From Desulfobacterium sp. (GTDB lineage Bacteria > Desulfobacterota > Desulfobacteria > Desulfobacterales > Desulfobacteraceae): 63,324 bases of DNA. Positions 45,501 through 53,785 of the stretch are shown here, piece after piece. The translations under genes and the position numbers were made by a program. The stretch spans positions 1 through 63,324 of the forward strand of contig JAQYWC010000020.1 in NCBI GenBank assembly GCA_030145245.1, read 5' to 3'. Position 1 is the first letter of the stretch. Each line of letters starts with the position of its first letter. The notes under the pieces are model-generated. The model made no database searches. It was not told where the DNA came from and was given only the letters and a program-made list of their open reading frames with translations.

Positions 45501-46291
45501 ACAATAACAAGCTGGTGTTCCGCCCTCAACTCATCTGAAAGCAGACTGTAAGCCTTGATCAAACCCTGGAAATTTTTGCGCACATCAAAGCCGCCAGGGG
45601 CGTACAAGACCATTTTGCGGTTAATGCCGTAGCGGTCAAGGAGCTGGTCTCTTTCTTCTTCAGTCAAATCCATATGACCAAAGTTCTCATCAACAGCCGT
45701 TGATATGGTCACGATATCGTCGGTGGGAATGCCCAGAGCTTGAAGCCCTTCCAGCCTGGAAGCATCGGATATGGCCAGTAAAAGACCCGCATTTTTCAGA
45801 AATTCAATCTTGCGATGGTAATAGTATTGGAGGGGCCGGGTCGGCAGATATTTTTCCGGGTCAAACAGGGGAATCAAATCATAAAGAATTACAGCCGTAT
45901 GTTCGCCGGGTACAAAGGTGCCGACGGAGGTGACGGCATCGTCCACATAGCCTTCGAACAGACTGGTCACCACAACCAGGTCAGGCTTGAGTTGCTGCAA
46001 AAAATGTTCACGAATGGGCTTGGCAGCTTTGGCCCGCAAGGCATTGGCCGGATCGTTCCCGGCCACCGGGGTTGGCGCTTCAAAGACACGAATGCGCTCA
46101 TTGGGGACAAGCCCTTCAAACCCACGGCGAATATCAAGGATTATTTCAGGAAAAGCACCATTGAGTACCAGCCACAGTTCGTGATCACCTGCATTGCGTG
46201 CCAGGGCCAGTGCAAAAGAGAGTGAATAACGACCAATACCACGAAACCGACTTTGAGTTTGCGCACCCTGAAGATCAAGGACGATACGCAT
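42539..46291 (-). CDS. Triple-domain glycosyltransferase (three GT4 units)
   Basis: A 1250-residue protein with three GT-B domains. Domain 1 (1 to about 385) carries EGFGLPALE near residue 315. Domain 2 (about 395-790) has a degenerate donor motif (RGETSAAVLDC near 722). Domain 3 (about 865-1250) carries EGFGLPLIE near 1164. The ATG at 46291 was chosen over the TTG at 46297 because GGAGAG is eight bases upstream and the start forms TGATG with the stop of the previous gene, indicating coupling. The architecture recalls WbdA, which builds O9 polymannose repeats with several linked active sites. Confidence 0.9.
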   Translation of the reverse strand: MRIVLDLQGAQTQSRFRGIGRYSLSFALALARNAGDHELWLVLNGAFPEIILDIRRGFEGLVPNERIRVFEAPTPVAGNDPANALRAKAAKPIREHFLQQLKPDLVVVTSLFEGYVDDAVTSVGTFVPGEHTAVILYDLIPLFDPEKYLPTRPLQYYYHRKIEFLKNAGLLLAISDASRLEGLQALGIPTDDIVTISTAVDENFGHMDLTEEERDQLLDRYGINRKMVLYAPGGFDVRKNFQGLIKAYSLLSDELRAEHQLVIVSRVQEHSRASLMKEARLAGLASDELILTGYVSDEDLVTFYNLAVLFVFPSKHEGFGLPALEAMTCGTPTIGSNTTSVPEVIGCEEALFDPESPQSMADKIARVLQDERWHEELRQHAVKQAKKFSWDESAKKAMAALERHHLKLQQKSSLPTNPSAEKKKLAFLSPLPPERSGISDYSAELLPELAKFYEIELILAQNQVSDSYCKAKFPIRTIEWFKQHASEYDRILYQFGNSPFHSHMLDLLPVYPGVVVLHDFFLSGMLAYEELTGRSQRIWTESLYHSHGYGAVKERVLENGTETAKNKYPCNLQVLQDALGVVVHSQFSRQLAKEWYAPSAADDWAVIPLLRVPAPKTDRTRARTQLNLDDKAFVVCSFGLIDGTKLNHRLLNAWLASDLAKDKNCILVFVGENNRGDYGNALTDTINKSGLGERIRITGWADADTFSNYLAAADLGVQLRTMSRGETSAAVLDCMNHGLATIVNANGSMDELSDDAVVKLPDPFEDKELVRALETLFRDGAKREALGRSAGEVIRIHHDPKACAERYETAIESVYKKAATGRQALIHSLVQQGGFSHKEDDLKRLALSLAASSKPSIEQRQLLVDVSTIVQNDLKTGIERVVGAQLLELIKNILPGFRVEPVFLTNDGGHCHYRYARAYTAGLLGIESLGLPDEAIDVAPGDIFYGLDFCPGAVADAERAGIYTRWKALGVSINFAVFDLLPVLMPDFFPQGAAEPHAVWLSTITALSDGLICISSAVASDLTAWLSSRKTESSPLISAVHLGADIANARPSMGMPDNAGEVLSILDSVQSFLMVGTIEPRKGHLQTIAAFEKLWEQGVDATLVIVGKEGWGPLPDNRRRTIPQIVSKLRNHPELNKRLFWLEGISDEYLEKIYAASTCLIAASEGEGFGLPLIEAAQYKLPIIARDLPVFREVAGDHAFYFEGLAPESLAQAIRTWSALNDQAQIPGSDKMPWLTWEQSALQLMNVILP

Positions 46292-47970
46292 CAGCAACTC
46301 TCCTTTTTATGTTGTTCAACAGCGTTTTTCAGATCAAGATAATTTTTTTTTGTCCTTGGGGAAAGATGCTCCATATCCCCAGACACAAAAGAAGTTGAGG
46401 CACGATCCAAAGAGGAGGGAGAATCGGCTGCCATTGCCAGATTCCGCAGCCGGGCTTCCAGCCGGGGAACCTTTTGCAGCCAATAAAATACCCAAGAGCT
46501 GATTGCCGGGCGGGCCTGAACAAAACGGATCCCCCAATGGAAAATGGATCGAACCCGCAGGTTTAAGTTCTGTTTGATTCTCCCGGGTATGGATCGAATC
46601 ATGCGGAACAACACGTAAAACAGATTACCAAGGAATCGCAAAGGTTGCGTCAAGCGCCAGGACGTGCTTGCACAAACAGCTTGAAGGGCAATTTCAGCCT
46701 GGTGGGCCCTTGCTTCCGCCTGCTGGGCCCTTGCTTCCGACTGCTGGGCCATTGCTTCCGACTGCTGGGCCCTTGCTTCCGACTGCTGAGCCATTGCTTC
46801 CGACTGCTGAGCCTGGGCCTGGGCCTGGAGAGCAAGCGATTCCGCCTGCCGGGCCTGGGCCTCGGCATCCGTGACCCATTGTTCCCGAAGGGCGATCTCT
46901 CCATGGAAATGGGTGCACAGCTCAGCTGTTTCCGCACCTCCTGCGATCGCCAGGGACCTTGCCCGCTGGGCGTCCCTCAAGATGGCGGGGGCACTTGCAT
47001 CCTCCATGGGTAAACGCCAGCATTCCGGTTCATGCTCCTGCCTTATTGCCTGGAGGCTATCGATCTCTTCCCGGGACATTCCCGACGACAGGAAAAGGGC
47101 ATGGGCCTTCTCCTCAATGGATTGGAAAAAATCCCGGTCAAAAGAGGAATAGGTGGTCTGGGGGATCGAGCAATCTGAAAAATCAATATTTGTGATACCA
47201 TTGTCAGCAAGAATATCCGCCACCTGGCGGCGATACCCTTGGGAGCCTCCCAACCGGTCAATATTGATCAACAGATCGCCATGCGCTGCTCCCTGGTGAA
47301 GCCCAAGCAGCCAAAGCACATAAAAGACAAGGTAACTGTCTTCCGGTGAAAGGGGATGCTTCATGAACCATTGCTTCTGGTTTTCAATGTCACCCTGGTT
47401 AAGGGATTTAAAACCGATGGTCTCACGCAGGAGAGCAATAACCCCAGGGTGATGGGGTGAGTTGATGAAAAGCTGGCTGGTGAGATCAAAGTACCTGTCA
47501 ACCTTATAGGACCACCATTGATCCCAGGGATTGCGCCACAAATAGAGATGAAATCCACCAAGCGCCGACTTGATGGTGGAAATCCTGGCGGAGGTCCGGC
47601 ACTCCTGGATAACAGGCCGGGCATGTGCAGCATGGATCAACGAACGCCAGAACCCTATGCCGGAATCCAGATTGCCCATGGCAAAATAGGCATCGTATAT
47701 GGACTCTGCCGAAAGAGCGCCCAGGCAGTCGTCGGCAACCTCGTACAACTCTAAGAAATAGGGATCGCCAAGACTTGGATGGCGGAGCTGCTCCATCTTC
47801 TCGCCCTTTTCAGAAAGCAGTAACTCCCTGTCTTCTTTTGAATAATAGGAGAGCTCGTGCAACGGTTCCTGGTAACACCAGTAACCTATGTCCGAACGTC
47901 GAAACACATGGAAAAGATAAGTACTCCCGGCCCTGAACAGCGAATGAACAAAAATTGGTTTGGATTCCAT
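46291..47970 (-). CDS. Sulfotransferase-like protein with a coiled coil: putative chain terminator
   Basis: A 559-residue protein. Residues 9-24 (HSLFRAGSTYLFHVFR) resemble the PAPS 5'-phosphosulfate loop, and R146/S154 in WRNPWDQWWSY the 3'-phosphate site, so a sulfotransferase fold is likely. Residues about 365-430 are a coiled coil built of seven-residue units such as AQQSEAM and AQQSEAR. Then comes STSWRLTQPLR (435-445), a block common in polysaccharide-cluster enzymes, and a basic C-terminus. It is flanked by Wzt (one base apart) and the triple glycosyltransferase (TGATG overlap). This is the place taken by WbdD, which caps the chain and measures it with a coiled coil. Confidence 0.78.
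   Translation of the reverse strand: MESKPIFVHSLFRAGSTYLFHVFRRSDIGYWCYQEPLHELSYYSKEDRELLLSEKGEKMEQLRHPSLGDPYFLELYEVADDCLGALSAESIYDAYFAMGNLDSGIGFWRSLIHAAHARPVIQECRTSARISTIKSALGGFHLYLWRNPWDQWWSYKVDRYFDLTSQLFINSPHHPGVIALLRETIGFKSLNQGDIENQKQWFMKHPLSPEDSYLVFYVLWLLGLHQGAAHGDLLINIDRLGGSQGYRRQVADILADNGITNIDFSDCSIPQTTYSSFDRDFFQSIEEKAHALFLSSGMSREEIDSLQAIRQEHEPECWRLPMEDASAPAILRDAQRARSLAIAGGAETAELCTHFHGEIALREQWVTDAEAQARQAESLALQAQAQAQQSEAMAQQSEARAQQSEAMAQQSEARAQQAEARAHQAEIALQAVCASTSWRLTQPLRFLGNLFYVLFRMIRSIPGRIKQNLNLRVRSIFHWGIRFVQARPAISSWVFYWLQKVPRLEARLRNLAMAADSPSSLDRASTSFVSGDMEHLSPRTKKNYLDLKNAVEQHKKESC
46681..46830 (-). repeat. In-frame 21-base tandem repeats in the coiled coil
   Basis: The stretch encodes repeats of AQQSEA(M/R), each unit 21 bases, nearly identical at the DNA level and alternating in one codon, so the larger period is 42 bases. 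Five or six units are recognisable. Repeats of this kind can change number without a frameshift, altering coiled-coil length by seven residues at a time. Confidence 0.8.
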
Positions 47971-47971
47971 T

Positions 47972-49231
47972 TTACACTTTACTCATGGTAAGTACGGATG
48001 GGCGTGCCGTCATGTCTACAAGCCCGGCGGCCACGGTTGTTGTTTTACTGGAGGAGACACGAAGAATAGCGGCATCCACCCGCCGGGAAAGAAATACAAC
48101 CCCATTCTCATCATCCATGCGGATCCCGCAGTTCAGGTAGTAGGTTCCCGGGGCAAGAATATTGTTCAATTCAAAGACCACGTCAATCCGGTCCCCGGCA
48201 ACAAAACCGCCGGCGGGATTGTCAAACATGGTCGTATCGGTTCCGTAGATGGAAACACCCTCCCGGGTTTTGATCATCATGGCAAAGATCGGATCAGCCA
48301 CATCACTGTTAAAGCAGACCCGATAGCGCCACACAAAGGGTTCACCCGATACAATAACGTTGATTTGGCATCCGTTCCCATCTTCAATCCAGCAACGCTC
48401 AATATCGGCCCGCCCTTCCCCATAAACTTGTTCGCAGTCTGTGGCAAGTTCCGGGTCAAACAGTGCTGTCGAGTCTTCCGGCCCAGGTGGTTGAAAATCC
48501 TGGGGACACCCGCCAAACAGGTATTTTTCGTATTCATCACACACCGCCTTTGCGGCATCCATGCGCCCGATGGCGCCTTCCCGGATGAACAGGGCGCGGT
48601 CACACAGCTTTTTAACGGTTTCCAGGTCATGGCTCACAAGGAGCAAAGTCGTGCCCTGGGCCCGGAACTTTTCAATCCGCTGGAAGCATTTGCGCTGGAA
48701 GGATGCGTCCCCCACTGACAGAGCTTCGTCAACAATCAGGATATCGGGCCTGAAGGCCGTGGCCACGGAAAAAGCGACCCGGACATGCATACCCGTAGAA
48801 TAGGTCCGCATCGGCAGGTCAAAATAGTCCCCCACCTCGGCAAATTTTTCAATTTCATCCATTCTGGCATCAATGTCAGCCTTGCTGTAACCGGCCAGTT
48901 GGGCACTCATATAGGCGTTCTGCCGGCCGGTGAATTCCAGATGGAATCCCATGCCAAGCTCCAGCAAAGCCGATATGCGTCCCCCAACTTCCACCGAACC
49001 CGTTGACGGAGAGGTTGTCCCGGTAATCATCTTGAGCAAGGTACTCTTGCCGGCACCATTTACCCCGACAATACCGATGGATTCACCAGGTTCCACGTCA
49101 AAGGAGATATCATTGAGCACCCAAAGCCGTTCGTGGTGGATGCCAAGCCCCAACCATTCGGCAAGGCGGCCGTATTTACGGGCATAACGCTTATAGGCCT
49201 TGCCTATATTTTTAAGTCTGATATAGCTCAT
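47972..49231 (-). CDS. wzt: O-antigen ABC exporter ATPase with C-terminal glycan-binding domain
   Basis: A 419-residue ATPase: Walker A GVNGAGKST at 56-64, signature YSTGM at 144-148, Walker B ILIVDEALSVGD near 164-175. The extra C-terminal domain (about 250-419, beta-rich) matches the Wzt carbohydrate-binding domain that recognises the chain terminus before export. Its stop is one base from the sulfotransferase start and its start is close to the Wzm gene. The CBD presumably recognises the modification set by that neighbour. Confidence 0.93.
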   Translation of the reverse strand: MSYIRLKNIGKAYKRYARKYGRLAEWLGLGIHHERLWVLNDISFDVEPGESIGIVGVNGAGKSTLLKMITGTTSPSTGSVEVGGRISALLELGMGFHLEFTGRQNAYMSAQLAGYSKADIDARMDEIEKFAEVGDYFDLPMRTYSTGMHVRVAFSVATAFRPDILIVDEALSVGDASFQRKCFQRIEKFRAQGTTLLLVSHDLETVKKLCDRALFIREGAIGRMDAAKAVCDEYEKYLFGGCPQDFQPPGPEDSTALFDPELATDCEQVYGEGRADIERCWIEDGNGCQINVIVSGEPFVWRYRVCFNSDVADPIFAMMIKTREGVSIYGTDTTMFDNPAGGFVAGDRIDVVFELNNILAPGTYYLNCGIRMDDENGVVFLSRRVDAAILRVSSSKTTTVAAGLVDMTARPSVLTMSKV

Positions 49232-49236
49232 AAAAT

Positions 49237-50037
49237 CTACAACTCATCCACGATCTCACCTTGCAGCTTGTGAAAGGCGAAAAGTCCGAGGGCACAGAAC
49301 AACAGGGCCAGAATCAAAGGATATATCAGCCCGGTCCAGTCCGGTGCCTGATGCTCAAGACAAATTTTTTGATAGGCAGTGATCAAAGGCAGCAGCGGAT
49401 TCCACTGTAAAATCCTTTGAACCGCATCCGGCAGTGTCGTCCCCACATACACAATGGGGGTCAGCCAGAACCAGAACTGCAAAACAACCTCCACCGTCTG
49501 CTTAACATCCCTGTAAAAGACATTGATGGTGGCAAGGAACATCCCAAGCCCCAGGGTGAACATCAATTGAATTGCCAGCACCGGCAGGGCAGACAGAATC
49601 ACCCAGCCGGGAAAAGCGGATGAAAGAATAAGAAACAGGAAAAAAAGCGCGGTGATAATGGCAAAATTCAAGCAGCTTGACAACAGCACGATAATGGGAA
49701 GACACAGCTTTGGAAAATTCATTTTTTTGAGCAGATTGGCATTTTCCACAAAGATATTCACACTGCGGCCGAGCAGTTCGGAAAACAGGTTATATGTCAA
49801 CACGCCTGAGCACAGATAGATCGAATAGGCGAACTTGGACTCATGGGCAGGCATTCCCGGCTTCATGAGATTGGCAAAGATAACCGTGAATATCAAAATA
49901 GTGGCCAACGGCTGGGCAAAAAGCCAGAACGGCCCGAACTGAGTCCCGGTCCAGCGGGATTGGAACTCTCGTTTAACTGAACTGAGAATCATCCCCCTGA
50001 ACGCCCAGACAGACCTGAGGAGTCGAATGGGAATCAC
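49237..50037 (-). CDS. wzm: O-antigen ABC exporter permease
   Basis: A 266-residue Wzm/KpsM-type permease with six predicted helices and the ABC-2 signature block RWTGTQFGPFW near residue 30. The start is taken as GTG at 50035-50037, which overlaps the TolC stop as GTGA; upstream codons of the open frame lie inside the TolC gene. Pairs with the downstream Wzt gene. Confidence 0.92.
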   Translation of the reverse strand: MIPIRLLRSVWAFRGMILSSVKREFQSRWTGTQFGPFWLFAQPLATILIFTVIFANLMKPGMPAHESKFAYSIYLCSGVLTYNLFSELLGRSVNIFVENANLLKKMNFPKLCLPIIVLLSSCLNFAIITALFFLFLILSSAFPGWVILSALPVLAIQLMFTLGLGMFLATINVFYRDVKQTVEVVLQFWFWLTPIVYVGTTLPDAVQRILQWNPLLPLITAYQKICLEHQAPDWTGLIYPLILALLFCALGLFAFHKLQGEIVDEL

Positions 50038-51383
50038 TGGGCAACCACCCCATACCCCTTGCCCATGGCCTTCTGCAATTCCACAAGGGCCATCTGGCAA
50101 TCAAGCAAAGCCTGGCTTTTGCCCGATTCAGCCCGGGCAAGCATTGCCTGGCCGTCAAGGAGTTCGGAGATGGTTCCAATTCTTGCACTGAACCGTTTCT
50201 TTTGCCTTATGTAGTTTTCCGTGGAAGCAAGCAGCGCCTTTTCCACGGAGGTAAGCCGTTTTTTGGCCTCCACAAGGGAACGAAAGGAGACGCTCACCTC
50301 CTCTTCAATCTCCAATTTCACCTGTTTTTTCTCTGTTTCAAGTCGTTTCATCTCAAGCAGGTGCCTCTTTTTTTCATAATAATCGGTCCCCCCGTCAAAG
50401 AGTTTCCACTGGACAGAAATCCCGGCAGTCCAATATCGGTTCTCCTGGTCCCGATCTTGGTTTAAACGATCCCTGTCCTTATAATCCTTGTCTGAATCAT
50501 AAAGGCTTACATCAAGATTCACACGGGGATAATACCGGCCCATTGAGATGGCGGCATCTTTTTCAGCCATTCCTGTCTGGAGGGAGACCAGGTTGATCTC
50601 GGGACGAGCCTTTAAGGCCTGATCCATGCACTGGTATAAATCCATGGCAAGATCGGCGGGAGGAACTTCAAATTCATCATTAAACTCAATTTGATCGCCC
50701 ATGGCCGTGCCCTGGGGAAGCCCCAGAAGACGTTTCAGCCTTGCCTCAGAACGGTCAATGGCAGTCTCTGTCTTCCACAGGCTCTGCCTGGCATCCTCAT
50801 AATCCGCTTCCGCCTGAAGAACATAGACATAGGGAGCAAGTTTTTTATCGGAGAATGCCTTTGCCTGGGCAAGGTCCGATTCAAGACGCTTGACCCTCTG
50901 GGTGATGCTTGAGACATCATACCGTGTCTTCAGCAGCTCAAAAAAAGCGCCCTTGATCTGGTAAACCAGATCGAGTTTTTGAGCTTCCAACCGGGCCTGT
51001 TGATACTCCTTGCCAAGCTTTGCCCGTTCAAATCGATTCTTGTATTCAAATCCGGCAAAAAGCACCTGGGTCATCCTCAGGCTTGCCACATCACTATTCT
51101 GATCAATAGCATCGTCATCTTCCGTGATGCCGGTGGCGGAAATGCTATAAACATTGCTGTGGGAATACCCCGAGGTAACAGAGGGTAGAAACCGCCCCCG
51201 CTGGGCCTTTATATCCATATTCGCCTGATCGATTTGTATGTCCACCCCCTGCATAACCGGGCTGTGCTCAAGTCCGTACCCGACACTCTTTTCCAGGGAA
51301 AAGAGTTCAACAGCTCCCGCAAAAGATGGAACCAGCAAAAACGCCAGGCAAATCCAAAGTACTTGCTTATTTCTCAAAATCAT
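50034..51383 (-). CDS. TolC-family outer-membrane channel
   Basis: A 449-residue outer-membrane efflux protein: signal peptide 1-24 (AGA cleavage), two TolC-type repeats of long helices and beta strands. It is the only TolC homologue in the window and the probable exit duct for the three-ABC T1SS, although it lies in the O-antigen export operon, overlapping the Wzm start by four bases. Wzm/Wzt systems do not use TolC, so its place here suggests co-regulation of glycan export and protein secretion. Confidence 0.9.
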   Translation of the reverse strand: MILRNKQVLWICLAFLLVPSFAGAVELFSLEKSVGYGLEHSPVMQGVDIQIDQANMDIKAQRGRFLPSVTSGYSHSNVYSISATGITEDDDAIDQNSDVASLRMTQVLFAGFEYKNRFERAKLGKEYQQARLEAQKLDLVYQIKGAFFELLKTRYDVSSITQRVKRLESDLAQAKAFSDKKLAPYVYVLQAEADYEDARQSLWKTETAIDRSEARLKRLLGLPQGTAMGDQIEFNDEFEVPPADLAMDLYQCMDQALKARPEINLVSLQTGMAEKDAAISMGRYYPRVNLDVSLYDSDKDYKDRDRLNQDRDQENRYWTAGISVQWKLFDGGTDYYEKKRHLLEMKRLETEKKQVKLEIEEEVSVSFRSLVEAKKRLTSVEKALLASTENYIRQKKRFSARIGTISELLDGQAMLARAESGKSQALLDCQMALVELQKAMGKGYGVVAQ

Positions 51384-51406
51384 TCTCCGTCATCAATTTC
51401 AAATTT

Positions 51407-52552
51407 TCATAGCATTTTCTTAAAAACGTCCAGGGTTTTCCCGGCCGTATCAAGCCAGCTAAAGCTTGAGGCCTGTTTAAACCCCTTGGTTATAAAGGAG
51501 GTTCTAAGATCAGTATCATGGACAAGGGTATCGATGGCATGGGCCAGTTCATCGCTTTTCTGGGGATCAACCAGGATGGCGGCATCCCCGGCAACCTCGG
51601 GCATGCTGGCTGCATTCGAACAGATCACAGGGCATCCACAGGCCATGGCCTCAACAATGGGCAGGCCAAACCCTTCATACAGGCTGGGATAAACCAATGC
51701 TGCGGCACCATTGTAAATCGCCTTCAAATCATCATCAGGGAGATGACCGATTATATGAATCCGCCTTTTAAGCGCTGTTCCCTTAATTTTATCAAGCCAT
51801 TTTTTTTCCCCCCACCCTTGCCAGCCCACAAGCACCAGGGGAATATCCGTGGTGGCTGCTTCCAGGGCCTCGATCAAAAGATCAATATTTTTTCGCGGTT
51901 CCAGTGAACTTACAAAAAGCAGGTAGGAGTTGGGAAGATGATATTTTAAACGGACCTTTTCAACACGATCGGCCCTGCAGGGCCCGAACAAAGGATCCGG
52001 AGCCAGGGGAACGGATGTTACCATGGATGGACACAGTTTAAACTCTTCTATGATCTCCTGCCTGACGAATTCAGAGATTGTGAGTATATGTCCGGCATAC
52101 TGTAACCGTGTTTTAATGAAATACTCAAAAAACCACACCCGTTCCCTGGGATGTGTTTCCCTGTAATAACGCAACGACAGGTCATAGATGGAATAAACCG
52201 TGGGAATTTTTGTGAATTTTGCCGGGGTAAGTTCGGTTTCATGGTAAACATCAAAAGCGGACGATGCCCTTCCATTGCTGAATACCCGGTTGAGGCCATA
52301 TTCATACTTTAGCCAGCGGGCTGCCCTCAATCCAAATACAACAGAATCAGGCAAACCCCTGACAGCCTTGGCATATCGCTGGCGCTGCAGCGGGTCTGCC
52401 AAGGCAGGCATAACGTTTTCAACGGTTCCACCTTTAAAATAGGCCAGATCAACCTGATCCATCAGCCCCATGGTTCCGTACAAATTACGCAGATACCTGG
52501 CGATTCCGGTCAGGAGGCCGGACATGGGTATTGCGTCCACTAAAATTTTCAT
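51407..52552 (-). CDS. Glycosyltransferase family 4
   Basis: A 381-residue GT-B enzyme, with EGFGLPIVE as EX7E motif and SSLEPRKNIDLLIEAL before it; this is close to the mannosyl/rhamnosyl-transferase type. Between Gmd and TolC in the O-antigen-type operon. Donor may be a GDP-sugar because of the Gmd genes upstream (inference). Confidence 0.9.
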   Translation of the reverse strand: MKILVDAIPMSGLLTGIARYLRNLYGTMGLMDQVDLAYFKGGTVENVMPALADPLQRQRYAKAVRGLPDSVVFGLRAARWLKYEYGLNRVFSNGRASSAFDVYHETELTPAKFTKIPTVYSIYDLSLRYYRETHPRERVWFFEYFIKTRLQYAGHILTISEFVRQEIIEEFKLCPSMVTSVPLAPDPLFGPCRADRVEKVRLKYHLPNSYLLFVSSLEPRKNIDLLIEALEAATTDIPLVLVGWQGWGEKKWLDKIKGTALKRRIHIIGHLPDDDLKAIYNGAAALVYPSLYEGFGLPIVEAMACGCPVICSNAASMPEVAGDAAILVDPQKSDELAHAIDTLVHDTDLRTSFITKGFKQASSFSWLDTAGKTLDVFKKML

Positions 52553-52615
52553 GACTTAATCACGCAATAGGTCACCATGGGGCATATGATGCCCCACAAG
52601 AAACCAAGATTTCCT

Positions 52616-53770
52616 TTATTCATAAAAATTGCAGACTTTAAAACCTTCCTGCTTACAAAGGGAGTCCCGTTGTGCCTCTTCAAGGTCATGCCGGACCATC
52701 TCCTGCACCATCTCCGCAAAGGTGATACAAGGCTTCCAGCCCAACTCATTTTTTGCCTTTGAAGGATCACCAAGAAGGGTCTCCACCTCTGCAGGACGGA
52801 AATAACGGGGATTAACCCGGACAATAACATCACCCGGTTTCGGTCCGTTTCCAGCAGAAGCGCAAGACTCATCGTCACAGGGGAATTTGCTTGCAACCGG
52901 TTCCACAGACTCGACAATACCTTTTTCATCGATTCCGTTTCCTTCCCATCGCAACGTAATGCCAAGCTCCCTTGCCGAAATGTCAACAAAATCCCTCACC
53001 GAGTGCTGAACGCCGGTGGCGATGACAAAATCATCCGGTTTTTCCTGCTGCAGCATCAGCCACTGCATCTCCACATAGTCTTTGGCATGGCCCCAGTCTC
53101 TTTTGGCATCGAGATTGCCAAGGGAAACACACTCCTTGAGCCCCAGGGCGATGCGGGCCAAAGCCCGGGTAATTTTTCTGGTCACAAAGGTCTCGCCACG
53201 CAGGGGAGACTCATGGTTGAATAAAATGCCGTTGCAGGCATACATTCCATAGGCTTCCCTGTAATTGACCACGATCCAGTAAGCATACATTTTTGCCACG
53301 GCATAGGGCGACCTGGGATGAAAGGGCGTTTTCTCGGTCTGGGGAACCTCTTGAACCTCACCAAACAGCTCAGAAGTTGAGGCCTGATAGAAGCGGCATG
53401 TTTCAGCAAGTCCCGCGATTTTAATGGCTTCAAGCAGTCGCAGGGTACCAAGGGCATCGGTATCTGCGGTATACTCGGGTTCTTCAAACGATACCGCCAC
53501 ATGGGACTGGGCCGCCAGGTTATAGACTTCATCCGGCTGAACCTTCTGGACGATCTTAACCAGATTTGAAGAGTCCGTCATATCTCCGTAGTGCAAAATA
53601 AGCTTACGGTTCTTCAGGTGCGGCTCTTCGTAAAGGTGATCGATCCTTTGGGTATTGAACAAAGAGGCACGCCTTTTTATGCCATGGACCTCATACCCTT
53701 TTTCTATTAAGAACTCTGTGAGATAGGCCCCATCCTGGCCTGTAATTCCGGTTATTAACGCTTTTTTCAT
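52616..53770 (-). CDS. gmd: GDP-mannose 4,6-dehydratase
   Basis: A 384-residue SDR starting [20 protein letters not shown], the Gmd hallmark, with the S/YxxxK active site ([10 protein letters not shown]), [16 protein letters not shown] and the [20 protein letters not shown] block that binds GDP-mannose. It makes GDP-4-keto-6-deoxymannose, the precursor of GDP-fucose, GDP-rhamnose or GDP-perosamine. No clear reductase is present other than the divergent paralogue next to it. Confidence 0.94.
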   Translation of the reverse strand: MKKALITGITGQDGAYLTEFLIEKGYEVHGIKRRASLFNTQRIDHLYEEPHLKNRKLILHYGDMTDSSNLVKIVQKVQPDEVYNLAAQSHVAVSFEEPEYTADTDALGTLRLLEAIKIAGLAETCRFYQASTSELFGEVQEVPQTEKTPFHPRSPYAVAKMYAYWIVVNYREAYGMYACNGILFNHESPLRGETFVTRKITRALARIALGLKECVSLGNLDAKRDWGHAKDYVEMQWLMLQQEKPDDFVIATGVQHSVRDFVDISARELGITLRWEGNGIDEKGIVESVEPVASKFPCDDESCASAGNGPKPGDVIVRVNPRYFRPAEVETLLGDPSKAKNELGWKPCITFAEMVQEMVRHDLEEAQRDSLCKQEGFKVCNFYE

Positions 53771-53785
53771 CCTGCTTCCTTTTCT

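Noticed and set aside
52549-52989. 146-codon frame on the minus strand overlapping gmd in another frame
   Set aside because: No domain; lies inside gmd, which has full family motifs.
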